Source: an uncultured Pelagibacteraceae bacterium
Lineage (GTDB): Bacteria > Pseudomonadota > Alphaproteobacteria > Pelagibacterales > Pelagibacteraceae
DNA length: 64,000 bases
Assembly (NCBI GenBank): GCA_902580945.1
Contig: CACHML010000003.1
Span: 41,995 to 105,994 of the forward strand
Direction of reading: 5' to 3'
Numbering within the stretch: the stretch's first letter is position 1; every line of letters begins with the position of its first letter. A program made the position numbers and the translations under genes. The notes beneath the pieces were generated by a model. It was not told where the DNA came from, searched no databases, and was given only the letters and a program-made list of their open reading frames with translations. Of the stretch, positions 48,945 to 58,098 are shown piece by piece.

Positions 48945-50018
48945 TTATAATCTTACTCCTGCTCCTTTTAAAAATTTTGCTTTTTTATCAAGTGGAAGTC
49001 GTGGACTAGCTTGTAAATCTAAATTATCAAATTGTTTGATTTTATACTTTTCAAGACCAACAAGTGCAATCATGGCTGCATTATCTCCACATAATTCTGG
49101 TTCAGGGAAAATTGGTTTAAAATTATTTTTCCTACTTACTTTTATTAATTTTTTTCTTATACCAGTATTAGCCGCAACTCCTCCAGCGATCACAAAAGCT
49201 TTCCCTTTAATTTTGCTGAATTTCTTAAATTCATCAAATGCTATTTGAGTTTTTACTTCTAAAATTTCTTCAATTGTTTTTTGAAAAGATGCTGCAAGAT
49301 CATATTTCTCCTGCTTAGATTTTATAGAGCTTGATATTCTTAAAATTGCTGTTTTAAGACCTGCAAATGATAAATTACATCCTCCTTTATTTATAATTGG
49401 TTTAGGAAGCTTAAATTTATCCGCATCTCCCTGCTTTGCAAAACCCTCTAACTTTGGTCCTCCTGGAAATTCAATTCCTAAAAGTTTTGCAGTTTTATCA
49501 AATGCCTCTCCTAATGCATCATCAATTGTTGTTCCTAATCTTTTGTATTTTCCAAGCCCGTTCACACTAAGATATTGAGTATGCCCACCTGAAATTAATA
49601 ATAATAAATATGGAAAATCTAAACTTGTGTTAAGTCTTGGACTTAAAGCATGTCCCTCAAGATGGTTTACCCCAATAAAAGGTACATTTAAGCTCGCAGC
49701 TAAAGCTTTGCCAAAATTTAAACCAATAGTAAGGCAAACGATTAAGCCTGGACCACATGTTGAGGCAATTGCAGAAACATCGTTCAATTTAACACCACTT
49801 TCATTAATTGCTTTTTTTGCAATTAAATCAATTTTTTCAACATGAGACCTTGCCGCAAGCTCAGGAACTACACCTCCAAATTCTTTATGAATATCAAATT
49901 GACTCGAAACTACGTTAGATAATATTTTTATCTTACCATTTTTATCTTCTTCTATGATTGAAACCGCAGTTTCATCACAACTTGTCTCAATTCCTAGAAT
50001 TATTTTTTTTTCATTCAT
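48945..50018 (-). CDS. tsaD: tRNA N6-threonylcarbamoyladenosine transferase TsaD
   Basis: TsaD makes t6A37 in ANN-decoding tRNAs. The 357-residue protein begins with IILGIETSCDETAVSI, has the metal ligands His119 and His123 in VNHLEGH, then LLLISGGHTQY and the ATP-binding GGVAANTGIRKKL. It is divergent from hemC, an arrangement widespread in alphaproteobacteria. Confidence 0.97.
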   Translation of the reverse strand: MNEKKIILGIETSCDETAVSIIEEDKNGKIKILSNVVSSQFDIHKEFGGVVPELAARSHVEKIDLIAKKAINESGVKLNDVSAIASTCGPGLIVCLTIGLNFGKALAASLNVPFIGVNHLEGHALSPRLNTSLDFPYLLLLISGGHTQYLSVNGLGKYKRLGTTIDDALGEAFDKTAKLLGIEFPGGPKLEGFAKQGDADKFKLPKPIINKGGCNLSFAGLKTAILRISSSIKSKQEKYDLAASFQKTIEEILEVKTQIAFDEFKKFSKIKGKAFVIAGGVAANTGIRKKLIKVSRKNNFKPIFPEPELCGDNAAMIALVGLEKYKIKQFDNLDLQASPRLPLDKKAKFLKGAGVRL

Positions 50019-50072
50019 AAATATTTATAATTAATACAATTAAACTATAAGAATGTAATAAAAATAAGAATT

Positions 50073-50984
50073 ATGAAAAGAGATAAATTTATTATTGGTA
50101 CTCGTGGAAGTAAGTTAGCTCAAATTTATACTGAAAAAGTGACTAAGTTTCTTAAAAAAGTTTCATCAACTCACATGGAAATAAAAAAAATAGTTACAAG
50201 TGGAGACGAAAACCAAAAGGATAGGTTGTCAAATATTGGAGGGAAAGGTTTATTTTCAAAAAAAATTGAAACAGAGCTAATTAATCATAAAATAGATATA
50301 GCAGTTCATGCTTTAAAAGATATGCCAACGATTGAAACTGAGGGTTTGATAACAAATTTTTATTTAAAAAGAAATTCACCTAATGAAATATTTATTAGTA
50401 ATAATAATATCAAGTTTCATGATCTAAAACCAAATTCAATTATTGGGACATCTTCATATAGAAGAGAATATCAACTAAAAATTATTAGATCAGATCTAAA
50501 TTATAAATTAATAAGAGGCAACGTGGATACTAGGATCAAAAAGTTAGAGAATGGAGATTACGATGCAATTTTACTCTCTAAAGCTGGTATTGAGGCTTTG
50601 GGATTAGATAATAAGATTACTCAGGAATTTAATACAAAGGAACTTATACCATGTGCTGGACAAGGAATTATTGCAATACAATGTAGAGAAAATGATCAAG
50701 AAATAATAAATATATTGGAAAAGATTAACGATAATCAGTCGAGAATAATTGCAAATGCCGAAAGGAATGTTTTAAAAATTCTCGAGGGCGATTGTGATAC
50801 AGCAGTTGGAGTCTATGCAAAAATTAGCAAAGATATTGTAAATATTAAGGCAGAACTTTTTTCAGTTGATGGCAAACAGAGATTTTATGTTGATGAAAGT
50901 GAAAATCAAAAAATGATTAATGATCTAAGTATTAAGATTGGAGAAAAATTAAAATCAGTGTCAAAAGGATCATACAAAAGGTAG
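50073..50984 (+). CDS. hemC: Porphobilinogen deaminase
   Basis: HemC joins four porphobilinogens to hydroxymethylbilane. The 303-residue protein has IIGTRGSKLAQIYTE, HALKDMPT, GTSSYRRE, IRGNVDTRIKKL and the cofactor-carrying Cys241 in LEGDCDTAVGV. It is followed after 1 base by hemD, the next enzyme. Confidence 0.96.
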   Translation: MKRDKFIIGTRGSKLAQIYTEKVTKFLKKVSSTHMEIKKIVTSGDENQKDRLSNIGGKGLFSKKIETELINHKIDIAVHALKDMPTIETEGLITNFYLKRNSPNEIFISNNNIKFHDLKPNSIIGTSSYRREYQLKIIRSDLNYKLIRGNVDTRIKKLENGDYDAILLSKAGIEALGLDNKITQEFNTKELIPCAGQGIIAIQCRENDQEIINILEKINDNQSRIIANAERNVLKILEGDCDTAVGVYAKISKDIVNIKAELFSVDGKQRFYVDESENQKMINDLSIKIGEKLKSVSKGSYKR

Positions 50985-50985
50985 A

Positions 50986-51684
50986 ATGCATATTTTATTA
51001 ACAAGACCACTAGAAGATAGCAAAGAACTAATTTTGAGATTTAGTTCTCTGGGGCATAATGTTTCTCATTTACCTGTAATAAAAATTGAACCAATTAAAT
51101 ACGATGAACCAGACTATAGTCAATTTAAGGGAGTAATATTTACAAGTTCTAATGCGATAAAGAATTTAGATTTAACTAAAGTTGATAAAAAAATTGAATG
51201 TTATTGTGTTGGTTCTGCAACAGAAAAAGTTGCAAAGTTAAATGGTTTTCAAAATATTATCTCTGCAGAAGGAAACGTAAATAATTTGAAAGAACTAATA
51301 TTACAAAACTTTGATTCAAAAAATGGATCACTTCTTTACGTAAGTGGAGAAGTAGTTTCCAGTAGGTTAGATAAAGATCTTATTTCAGAGGGTTATTCTT
51401 TAAGAAGACTGATAAATTATACGGTTACATCAACTCAAGAAATAAAAGAGGAATTTAGAACAGAACTAAAAAAGTCAATTCCTGACATAATTTATGTCTA
51501 CTCAGAAAATAGCGCTAAAAGTTTATTAAATTTACTTAAAAAATACGACCTTTTAGACAGTTGGATGGATACTAATTTGATGTGTATGGGTGAAAAATCA
51601 TCATCAATTTTAAATGAGATCAAGTGGAAAAAGATTTTTCTATTTAACCCTGGTGAAGAGGAGTTTTTGCTATATAAAATTTAG
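50986..51684 (+). CDS. hemD: Uroporphyrinogen-III synthase
   Basis: HemD closes the tetrapyrrole ring with inversion of ring D. The 232-residue protein is poorly conserved, as usual, but shows ILLTRPLEDSKELI, GVIFTSSNAIKNL, YCVGSATEKVAKLNGF and YVSGEVVSSRLDKDL. Its place immediately after hemC supports the call. It ends 2 bases before the MscS gene. Confidence 0.9.
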   Translation: MHILLTRPLEDSKELILRFSSLGHNVSHLPVIKIEPIKYDEPDYSQFKGVIFTSSNAIKNLDLTKVDKKIECYCVGSATEKVAKLNGFQNIISAEGNVNNLKELILQNFDSKNGSLLYVSGEVVSSRLDKDLISEGYSLRRLINYTVTSTQEIKEEFRTELKKSIPDIIYVYSENSAKSLLNLLKKYDLLDSWMDTNLMCMGEKSSSILNEIKWKKIFLFNPGEEEFLLYKI

Positions 51685-51686
51685 CC

Positions 51687-52772
51687 ATGGGTGTTTTTGA
51701 TAATTTTACAGGACTTTTTTTATCAGTTTGGGAAAAAGGAATATTGGGTGTTAACTTTGTAGAGATCTTGATAGGTCTTGGAATATTCTTTATATTCCTA
51801 GTTTTTAGAGGCTTGATCAGTAAATTAGTAATAAGAAAATTAGAATTAATTTCAAAAAGAACCACCAATAAACTTGACGATACTTTTGTTAAGGCGATGG
51901 AGGGACCAGCAAGATTTCTTCCAATTGTTTTAGGGGTATTTTTTGCAAGTTACTACATGTCTTTTTCAGAAGACACTAGGTTATTTTTAGATAATGTAAA
52001 TAGAACTTTAATTACAATTCTACTTTTTTGGATTATCCATCAAATAATTGAGCCAATCTCTTATATATTGAGTGGGTTTGACAAAATCTTAACTAGAGAA
52101 TTAATTGGTTGGATCATTAAATCACTTAAAATTTTAATTTTAATTTTAGGTGCTGCAGCAGTTTTAGAATTATGGGGAATAAAAATTGGTCCGATAATAG
52201 CTGGGCTAGGTTTATTTGGTGTTGCAGTTGCATTAGGAGCGCAAGATTTATTTAAAAATTTGATTTCAGGAATTTTAGTTCTTGTGGAGAAAAGATTTAA
52301 GATGGGTGATTGGATTGAAGTTGAGGGAATAATTGAGGGTGTAGTAGAAAAAATCGGTTTTAGATCAACTGTAATAAGAAAATTTGATAAATCTTTAGCT
52401 ATTATCCCCAATTTTCAGTTTGCAGAAAATGCTGTTATAAATAAAAGTCAAATAACTAATTGGAGAATTAGTTGGACTATAACCCTTCAATACGACTCAA
52501 CTGTAGATCAATTAAAAACTATTAGAAATGACATAGAGAATTTTATTAATCATTCAGAAGATTATGATACTGCTGTTGGAGTATCAGTAAGAGTTGATAA
52601 ATTTTCTGATAGCTCAATAGATATGTATGTGAGATGTTACACAAAAACAAATAGTTGGAGCGAAATGTTATTAGTAAAGGAAAGACTTGCAATTAAGATT
52701 AAAGAAATTGTAGAAGGTAACAAAGCCTCTTTTGCTTTCCCAAGCACATCTATTTATGTAGAAAAGAAATGA
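51687..52772 (+). CDS. MscS-family mechanosensitive ion channel
   Basis: The 361-residue inner-membrane protein has four to five predicted helices. The pore-lining helix is GLGLFGVAVALGAQDLFKNLISGILVLVEKRFKMGDWIEVEG, the canonical MscS Ala/Gly-rich TM3 leading into the beta domain, followed by VEKIGFRSTVIRKFDKSLAIIPN. It releases solutes under hypo-osmotic stress. It overlaps the yggT gene by 4 bases. Confidence 0.95.
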   Translation: MGVFDNFTGLFLSVWEKGILGVNFVEILIGLGIFFIFLVFRGLISKLVIRKLELISKRTTNKLDDTFVKAMEGPARFLPIVLGVFFASYYMSFSEDTRLFLDNVNRTLITILLFWIIHQIIEPISYILSGFDKILTRELIGWIIKSLKILILILGAAAVLELWGIKIGPIIAGLGLFGVAVALGAQDLFKNLISGILVLVEKRFKMGDWIEVEGIIEGVVEKIGFRSTVIRKFDKSLAIIPNFQFAENAVINKSQITNWRISWTITLQYDSTVDQLKTIRNDIENFINHSEDYDTAVGVSVRVDKFSDSSIDMYVRCYTKTNSWSEMLLVKERLAIKIKEIVEGNKASFAFPSTSIYVEKK

Positions 52773-53059
52773 TAGCTATATTCTATTTAGTCCTCCAACT
52801 TTTGAAATTATATTCATATGTCGTGATAGCCAATGTTGTTATTAGCTGGTTAATTGCTTTTAATGTCTTAAATACATCGAACAGATTTGTTTATTCAATT
52901 TTAGAATTTACCTATAAGCTTACCGATCCAATTCTCAACAAAATCAGGGGTTTTTTGCCTAGCCTTGGTGCTTTTGATATATCGCCAATCATTCTTCTTT
53001 TGTTGATATGGTTTATAGAAATGTGTATGAAGCTCTACATAGCACCACTAATTTTTTAA
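52769..53059 (+). CDS. YggT family protein
   Basis: The 96-residue membrane protein has two main helices and the family block TDPILNKIRGFLPSLGAFDISPIILLLLIWFIE. It overlaps mscS by 4 bases and precedes folD by 4 bases. YggT proteins have been linked to osmotic adaptation in E. coli, and linkage to a mechanosensitive channel fits that idea. Confidence 0.92.
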   Translation: MIAIFYLVLQLLKLYSYVVIANVVISWLIAFNVLNTSNRFVYSILEFTYKLTDPILNKIRGFLPSLGAFDISPIILLLLIWFIEMCMKLYIAPLIF

Positions 53060-53063
53060 TATC

Positions 53064-53912
53064 ATGATTTTAATTGACGGAAAAAAACAATCAGCCGAAC
53101 TAAAAGAAGAACTAAAACAAGAAGTTGAGGGTTTAAAACAAAAACATGATAAAGTTCCAGGTCTTACAGTAATTTTAATTGGGGACTTAGCCCCAAGCCA
53201 AATTTATGTAAGAAATAAGGAAAAATCAGCAAAACAAGTTGGTTTGAAATCAGAAGTAATAAAATATCCAGATACAGTAGATGAAAAAACTGTTTTAAAT
53301 AAAATAGAGGAACTTAATAGGGATGAAACAGTTTCAGGAATTTTAGTTCAATTACCATTGCCCAAACATATCAACAAGCAACATGTTATTGAAACTATCT
53401 CACCACACAAGGATGTAGATGGTTTACATCCAATGAATGTAGGCAATCTATCTTCTGGATATCAAGGATCAATTCCTTGTACACCACTTGGATGCTATTA
53501 CTTATTAAAAAAAATTGAACCCAACTTAACGGGAAAAAAAGCTGTCATGATTGGTAGATCAAATCTAAATGGAAAAGCTATGGCGCAGCTTTTACTTCAA
53601 GAAGATTGTACAGTAACGATTACTCATTCAAAAACTAAAGATCTTCAGCATGAGTGCTCAGAGGCAGATGTGATTGTTGCAGCAGTTGGAATTCCTGAAC
53701 TTATAAAGGGAGATTGGGTAAAAAAAGATGCAATAGTTATAGATGTCGGAATAAATAAAACAGAAAATGGTATAGTGGGCGATGTAAATTTTGAAGAAGT
53801 TTCAAAAGTTGCAAAAGCCTTAACGCCAGTTCCAGGTGGTGTTGGACCTATGACAATTGCATGTCTTTTAAAAAATACAATTGAATGTTTCAAAAGATCG
53901 TTAATTAATTAA
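53064..53912 (+). CDS. folD: Methylene-THF dehydrogenase / methenyl-THF cyclohydrolase
   Basis: FolD interconverts one-carbon units on tetrahydrofolate. The 282-residue protein shows YVRNKEKSAKQVG with the catalytic Lys, GILVQLPLPKHI, KDVDGLHPMNVG, CTPLGCYYLL, VMIGRSNLNGKAMAQLL and TPVPGGVGPMTIACL. One-carbon metabolism is central in SAR11-type bacteria that oxidise methyl groups. Confidence 0.97.
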   Translation: MILIDGKKQSAELKEELKQEVEGLKQKHDKVPGLTVILIGDLAPSQIYVRNKEKSAKQVGLKSEVIKYPDTVDEKTVLNKIEELNRDETVSGILVQLPLPKHINKQHVIETISPHKDVDGLHPMNVGNLSSGYQGSIPCTPLGCYYLLKKIEPNLTGKKAVMIGRSNLNGKAMAQLLLQEDCTVTITHSKTKDLQHECSEADVIVAAVGIPELIKGDWVKKDAIVIDVGINKTENGIVGDVNFEEVSKVAKALTPVPGGVGPMTIACLLKNTIECFKRSLIN

Positions 53913-53978
53913 AGATAATTGCCAAAGTTATCAATTTTAATTCTTATTTTTTTTATCTATAATTCTTTATGATTAGCT

Positions 53979-54977
53979 ATGGAAAAAATACCTTACCATC
54001 ACTTACCAGACGGTAGCTTTAGAAACCCAGAGGGCTCACCTGAGAGAAATTCTAATTTCAAATGGTCCTTTAAAGTATTCAACAAAGAAAAGAAAAAACT
54101 TAATATGGCTGTTCCTAAGGATCATGTCATTGATAAACAAAGAGTTCTTTCAAATTTAGAAAATTTAAAAAATGATGATTATGTCGGTTGGATTGGGCAT
54201 GCAACCTTCTTAATAAAGCTTGGAAATACAACAATTATAACTGATCCGGTCTTTTCAAAAAATGCAGGCCCACTAATTTTTGGTCCAAAAAGATATGTTA
54301 AAACAGCCCTAGATTTAAATGAAATTCCCAAGACAGATTTATTTCTTCTAACTCATAATCATTACGATCATCAAGATATGAATACAATTAGAAGATTTCC
54401 TTTTAAGGATGCAAAAGTTTTACTTCCTCTAAAGCTTGGAAAGTATTTCATGCGAAATAGCTACAAAGATGTGAACGAAATGGATTGGTATGATGAAATT
54501 AAAGTTAATGAAGAGCTTAAAGTAACATTGTTACCAGCAGTTCACTGGTCAAAAAGAAGCTTAACAGATACAAATAAAACTTTATGGGGAAATTTTTTAA
54601 TTGAGTACAAGGATAAAAAGATACTCTTTGCTTGTGACACTGGAGTTGGAAATATTTATAAAGAGTTAGGTGAAAAATATGGACCTATTGATTTAACGCT
54701 TATTAACATTGGGGCTTATAATTTTTATCCATTATCACCTAATAAAGATAAATCCTCTTACCATACCAACCCCGAAGAGGCTTTAAGTATTGCAAGAGAC
54801 CTTAAAAGTAAAAAAGTTTTAGGGATGCACTGGGGTACATTTGTTTTATCTTTAGAGCCAATAATGGAGCCACCAGTTAGATTTAAAGATAATGCAGAAA
54901 AATATGGTTTTAAAAAAGAACATGCAATTATTTTTAAAATTGGTGAATTTCAGTCTTTAAAAAATTTAGGAATTTAA
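53979..54977 (+). CDS. MBL-fold metal-dependent hydrolase (NAPE-PLD / UlaG-like)
   Basis: The 332-residue protein has the metallo-beta-lactamase motif HNHYDH at residues 126-131, preceded by GWIGHATFLIKLGNTTIITDPVFS and followed by ALPAVHWSKR-type, FACDTGVG and LGMHWGTFVLS, giving the full set of metal ligands. Relatives include N-acylphosphatidylethanolamine phospholipase D and UlaG lactonase; the substrate here is unknown. It has no signal peptide. It shares the TTAA stop overlap with the small CGCC gene. Confidence 0.92.
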   Translation: MEKIPYHHLPDGSFRNPEGSPERNSNFKWSFKVFNKEKKKLNMAVPKDHVIDKQRVLSNLENLKNDDYVGWIGHATFLIKLGNTTIITDPVFSKNAGPLIFGPKRYVKTALDLNEIPKTDLFLLTHNHYDHQDMNTIRRFPFKDAKVLLPLKLGKYFMRNSYKDVNEMDWYDEIKVNEELKVTLLPAVHWSKRSLTDTNKTLWGNFLIEYKDKKILFACDTGVGNIYKELGEKYGPIDLTLINIGAYNFYPLSPNKDKSSYHTNPEEALSIARDLKSKKVLGMHWGTFVLSLEPIMEPPVRFKDNAEKYGFKKEHAIIFKIGEFQSLKNLGI

Positions 54978-55210
54978 CAACAGCCGCAAGTTTTCTTTGG
55001 CTTACTTTTTTCTTCTTTTAATAATTTTTCTTCAGCTTTTGTAATTTCTAGTTCTCTTGCACTTTCTTCTAAAGCATTTTTTTCTTGCAATAGTTTGTTT
55101 TCAAAATATGCGTAAAGAGAATTAAACCCTAGCTTAGAAGCTTTTTTTTCTTCGTAGTTTCTTCTTCCCTTTAAATTTTCAATTAATTCTAATATTTGTG
55201 GGTTTTGCAT
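54974..55210 (-). CDS. Small coiled-coil protein ending in CGCC
   Basis: I do not recognise this 78-residue protein. It is highly charged and helical over residues 1-68 (GRRNYEEKKASKLGFNSLYAYFENKLLQ then a Glu/Lys-rich coiled-coil) and ends TCGCC, a cysteine cluster typical of metal-binding or redox tails. It lies between the MBL-fold gene (sharing TTAA at the stops) and the photolyase-like gene. Confidence 0.7.
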   Translation of the reverse strand: MQNPQILELIENLKGRRNYEEKKASKLGFNSLYAYFENKLLQEKNALEESARELEITKAEEKLLKEEKSKPKKTCGCC

Positions 55211-55251
55211 ATTATTTTTATCTCATAAATTAAAAAAATTTCAATTACAAT

Positions 55252-56394
55252 TTATTCAAGGTTTTCAACTATTTTAGGAATATAATTTTTAAAGTTAAAA
55301 AAACCTTTGTTACAAAACTTCCAGGAATTTTGATCTAATTTTCTATAAAGAAACTCGATATTTTTTAGCGAGTTTTGATTTATGTAATCTAAATTTTCTC
55401 CAACAGTTGGATAAAGGCAGTAACAACTTTCTAAGTTTTTAATTTCGTTTATATCAATAATCTCACAATTAATTGATTTTTCCTCTAACCTTTTCTTTTG
55501 TTCCTTGATCAAACTATCTTTAAAATTCACTACATTTTCACTGAGTTTAATATTTCTATTTTCATTTTTATTATTAATAAGAAGAATTTTTTTGAATTTT
55601 TGAATTGTAAAGTCAGTGATTTCAATTGCTAAGTTATTTTCAAAAACTATTAAGTTTTTCTCGTCAATATTTATTGGATTTTCAAAAGTTTTATGAAGAA
55701 TTGTATAATTTTTATCACTTATTATTGGGGGTGCATTTTCGTTAAGTTTAATATTTTCAAATCTATTATTTGTAAATTTTTTAATATTCCATTCACTTGC
55801 AAGATAATGTTTCCCTTGAGTTTGAATACCTGCAACCCAACGCCAGCCTAATGTATTAGATGCAGTATCACCATCGTACAAGTGTTGCATAAAAAATTCA
55901 GCACCAAGTTGCCAAGGTAAGTCTAGTGTAAATATCCAAATGCTCGCAAACCACATTCTGGTATGATTATGCAAATAATTATAAGTCTTAAGTTCATTTA
56001 CCCATTCATTGAAGCATTCAATTTCAGTGTTACCTTCAATGGCATTTAAGTAACTTTTATTATCTTTAAACTCTTCTTTTATTCTTTTTAAATCTAATAA
56101 ATAATCATCCCAAACTCCAGATCTTAGTTCCAACCAACCTTTCCAGTATGTTCGCCATAAAACCTCTTGAATAAATTTTTCATTCTTTGAAAAGGAAAAT
56201 TTTTCCAGTGACTTACTAATCACTTCTTTTTCATTAATCACTCCATGTGTTATGTATGGTGATAGGCAAGATGTATTTGATCTTCTGTCAGGACCAAAAT
56301 CAAAATTTCTTAATTTTGAGTATTCTCCAAGATTATTATTAATAAAATTATTTAAGTTCTCAATAGCCGAAGCTCTTGTAGTTTTAAATTCCAT
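55252..56394 (-). CDS. Photolyase/cryptochrome FAD-domain protein lacking the N-terminal antenna domain
   Basis: The 380-residue protein starts almost directly in the photolyase FAD-binding region (RSNTSCLSPYITHGVI at about 37, EKFIQEVLWRTYWKGWLEL, NYLHNHTRMWFASIW, and LYDGDTASNTLGWRWVAG at 172-189). The usual N-terminal alpha/beta antenna domain is absent. Instead residues 250-375 form a separate region with an alpha/beta look (KKILLINNKN, FKDSLIKEQKKRLEEKSINCEIID, CYCLYPTVGENLDYI). Short FAD-domain photolyase relatives of this type are known but of uncertain function. It is 6 bases from argG on the same strand. Confidence 0.85.
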   Translation of the reverse strand: MEFKTTRASAIENLNNFINNNLGEYSKLRNFDFGPDRRSNTSCLSPYITHGVINEKEVISKSLEKFSFSKNEKFIQEVLWRTYWKGWLELRSGVWDDYLLDLKRIKEEFKDNKSYLNAIEGNTEIECFNEWVNELKTYNYLHNHTRMWFASIWIFTLDLPWQLGAEFFMQHLYDGDTASNTLGWRWVAGIQTQGKHYLASEWNIKKFTNNRFENIKLNENAPPIISDKNYTILHKTFENPINIDEKNLIVFENNLAIEITDFTIQKFKKILLINNKNENRNIKLSENVVNFKDSLIKEQKKRLEEKSINCEIIDINEIKNLESCYCLYPTVGENLDYINQNSLKNIEFLYRKLDQNSWKFCNKGFFNFKNYIPKIVENLE

Positions 56395-56400
56395 TTTTTA

Positions 56401-57585
56401 TTATCTTAATTTTCTTTTATGAAAGTTAATAAATCTTTCTACATTTGATTTATTAAAAGTTTTATTTTCTTCGAAAGAAACTTTTTTCATTGAGTAAGCA
56501 TTACTGGAAGTTTGTCTTGATTGAATTGTAATATTTCCTTTATAAAGTTTAAGTTTTACTGATCCATTTACTTTATTTCTCTTTAAATCGACTATTTTTT
56601 GTAGCTTAAATCTTTCCTTCGAATACCAATAGCCATTGTAAACAAGTTCTGCATACCTTGGCATAACCTCATCTTTTTTATGCATTGTGTCTTTATCCAA
56701 AGTTACAGACTCAATGGCTCTGTGAGCCACAAGTAATAATGTTCCTCCAGGAGTTTCATAAACTCCTCTAGACTTTATTCCAATAAATCTATTCTCGACT
56801 AAATCCACTCTTCCTATTCCATTTCTTCCAGCTAATTGATTTAATTTATCCAAAACTTTTGCTGGAGATAATTTTTTTCCATTTAAACCAACAGGGTCAC
56901 CATTTTTGTAATTAATAGTAATAAAGCTTGGTTTATTTGGAGCCTTTTCAGGAGAAGTTGTTCTTTGAAAAATAAATTCAGGTGCAGAATTTTTTGGATT
57001 TTCCAAAACTTTTCCCTCAGTTGAAGTATGAAATAAATTATCATCAACTGAGAAAGGTGGCGCACCTTTTTTATCTTTTGGAATGGGTATTCCATGTTTT
57101 TTTGCATAATTGATTAGATCTGTTCTTGATTTTAATTTCCAAATTCTCCATGGCGCAATTATTTTAATTTTAGGACCAAAGTAATGATATCCCAATTCAA
57201 ATCTTACTTGATCATTTCCTTTTCCCGTCGCACCATGTGAGACAGCATAAGCATTAAATTTTTTAGCAACTCTAATTTGATCTTTTGCGATCAGTGGTCT
57301 TGCAATGGATGTACCTAATAAATAAACACCTTCATAAAGAGCATGACCTCTTATCATTGGGTAAACATAATCCTTAACAAAAATATTTTTTAGATCTTGA
57401 ATTATGATTTTTTTAACTCCCAATTTTTTTGCATTCTTAATTATTTTTTTTCTATCCATTTCCTGTCCAACATCAGCAGTGTATGCTATAACTTCAGCAT
57501 CATAATTTTCTTGAAGCCATTTAAGAATGATAGACGTATCTAAACCACCTGAATAGGCGAGTACAATCTTCTTTTGTTTTTTCAT
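56401..57585 (-). CDS. argG: Argininosuccinate synthase
   Basis: ArgG joins citrulline and aspartate. The 394-residue protein has the PP-loop AYSGGLDTS at residues 10-18, VIAYTADVGQ, YAVSHGATGKGNDQVRFE and GRNGIGRVDLVENRFIGIKSRG. It directly follows the IalB-like gene (stop and start codons adjacent). Confidence 0.97.
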   Translation of the reverse strand: MKKQKKIVLAYSGGLDTSIILKWLQENYDAEVIAYTADVGQEMDRKKIIKNAKKLGVKKIIIQDLKNIFVKDYVYPMIRGHALYEGVYLLGTSIARPLIAKDQIRVAKKFNAYAVSHGATGKGNDQVRFELGYHYFGPKIKIIAPWRIWKLKSRTDLINYAKKHGIPIPKDKKGAPPFSVDDNLFHTSTEGKVLENPKNSAPEFIFQRTTSPEKAPNKPSFITINYKNGDPVGLNGKKLSPAKVLDKLNQLAGRNGIGRVDLVENRFIGIKSRGVYETPGGTLLLVAHRAIESVTLDKDTMHKKDEVMPRYAELVYNGYWYSKERFKLQKIVDLKRNKVNGSVKLKLYKGNITIQSRQTSSNAYSMKKVSFEENKTFNKSNVERFINFHKRKLR

Positions 57586-58098
57586 TTAAGTGCAGCTTTT
57601 TTTTGCAGCGTTATAAGCTTTGGTAAAACCCATCAATGAATAGTCATCTGTAGTTCTTGTGCCACTTTGTTTGTAGGCTGTTATCATCAGCCTTGAGGCC
57701 TTTTTCATTCTTTTAATAATTTTTTGCTCTGTTTTTCCACTTGAAATCCATGCAAATTTATTTTGTGGTAAGTCAAACTCAAATTTTGATTTTCCAGATG
57801 TAGCTAATATTGCATTTTGAACATTAAAGTCATAACCAGAAGTTATGCTCACTTCATCTGAAATCTTATCCTCAGGTCTAAAGGATACAAATAATCTTGC
57901 TTCTCTGTTGCTTGCCTTAGGAGACTGGCTTACTGGTATTGAATAAGCAAAACAGATTTTTCCAGTTTGATTGAAAACTGCAACAGCATTCCAATCTTTA
58001 AAAGTACCTAACCTTGTTAAGTCTTCTGATTGGACAGATGAGATTATAAATACTGTTAATATAAGTGTTTTTAAAAATAATTTTTTAATTATGGACAT
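57586..58098 (-). CDS. IalB-family (invasion-associated locus B) exported protein
   Basis: The 170-residue protein has a signal peptide (FLKTLILTVFIISSVQS), then GTFKDWNAVAVFNQTGKICFAYSIPVSQSP and REARLFVSFRPEDKISDEVSITSGYDF, matching the IalB fold. It was named in Bartonella but occurs widely in free-living alphaproteobacteria with unknown role; two cysteines (one in KICFA, one at the C-terminus, KKSCT) may pair. It overlaps the aldo/keto reductase gene by 10 bases. Confidence 0.88.
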   Translation of the reverse strand: MSIIKKLFLKTLILTVFIISSVQSEDLTRLGTFKDWNAVAVFNQTGKICFAYSIPVSQSPKASNREARLFVSFRPEDKISDEVSITSGYDFNVQNAILATSGKSKFEFDLPQNKFAWISSGKTEQKIIKRMKKASRLMITAYKQSGTRTTDDYSLMGFTKAYNAAKKSCT

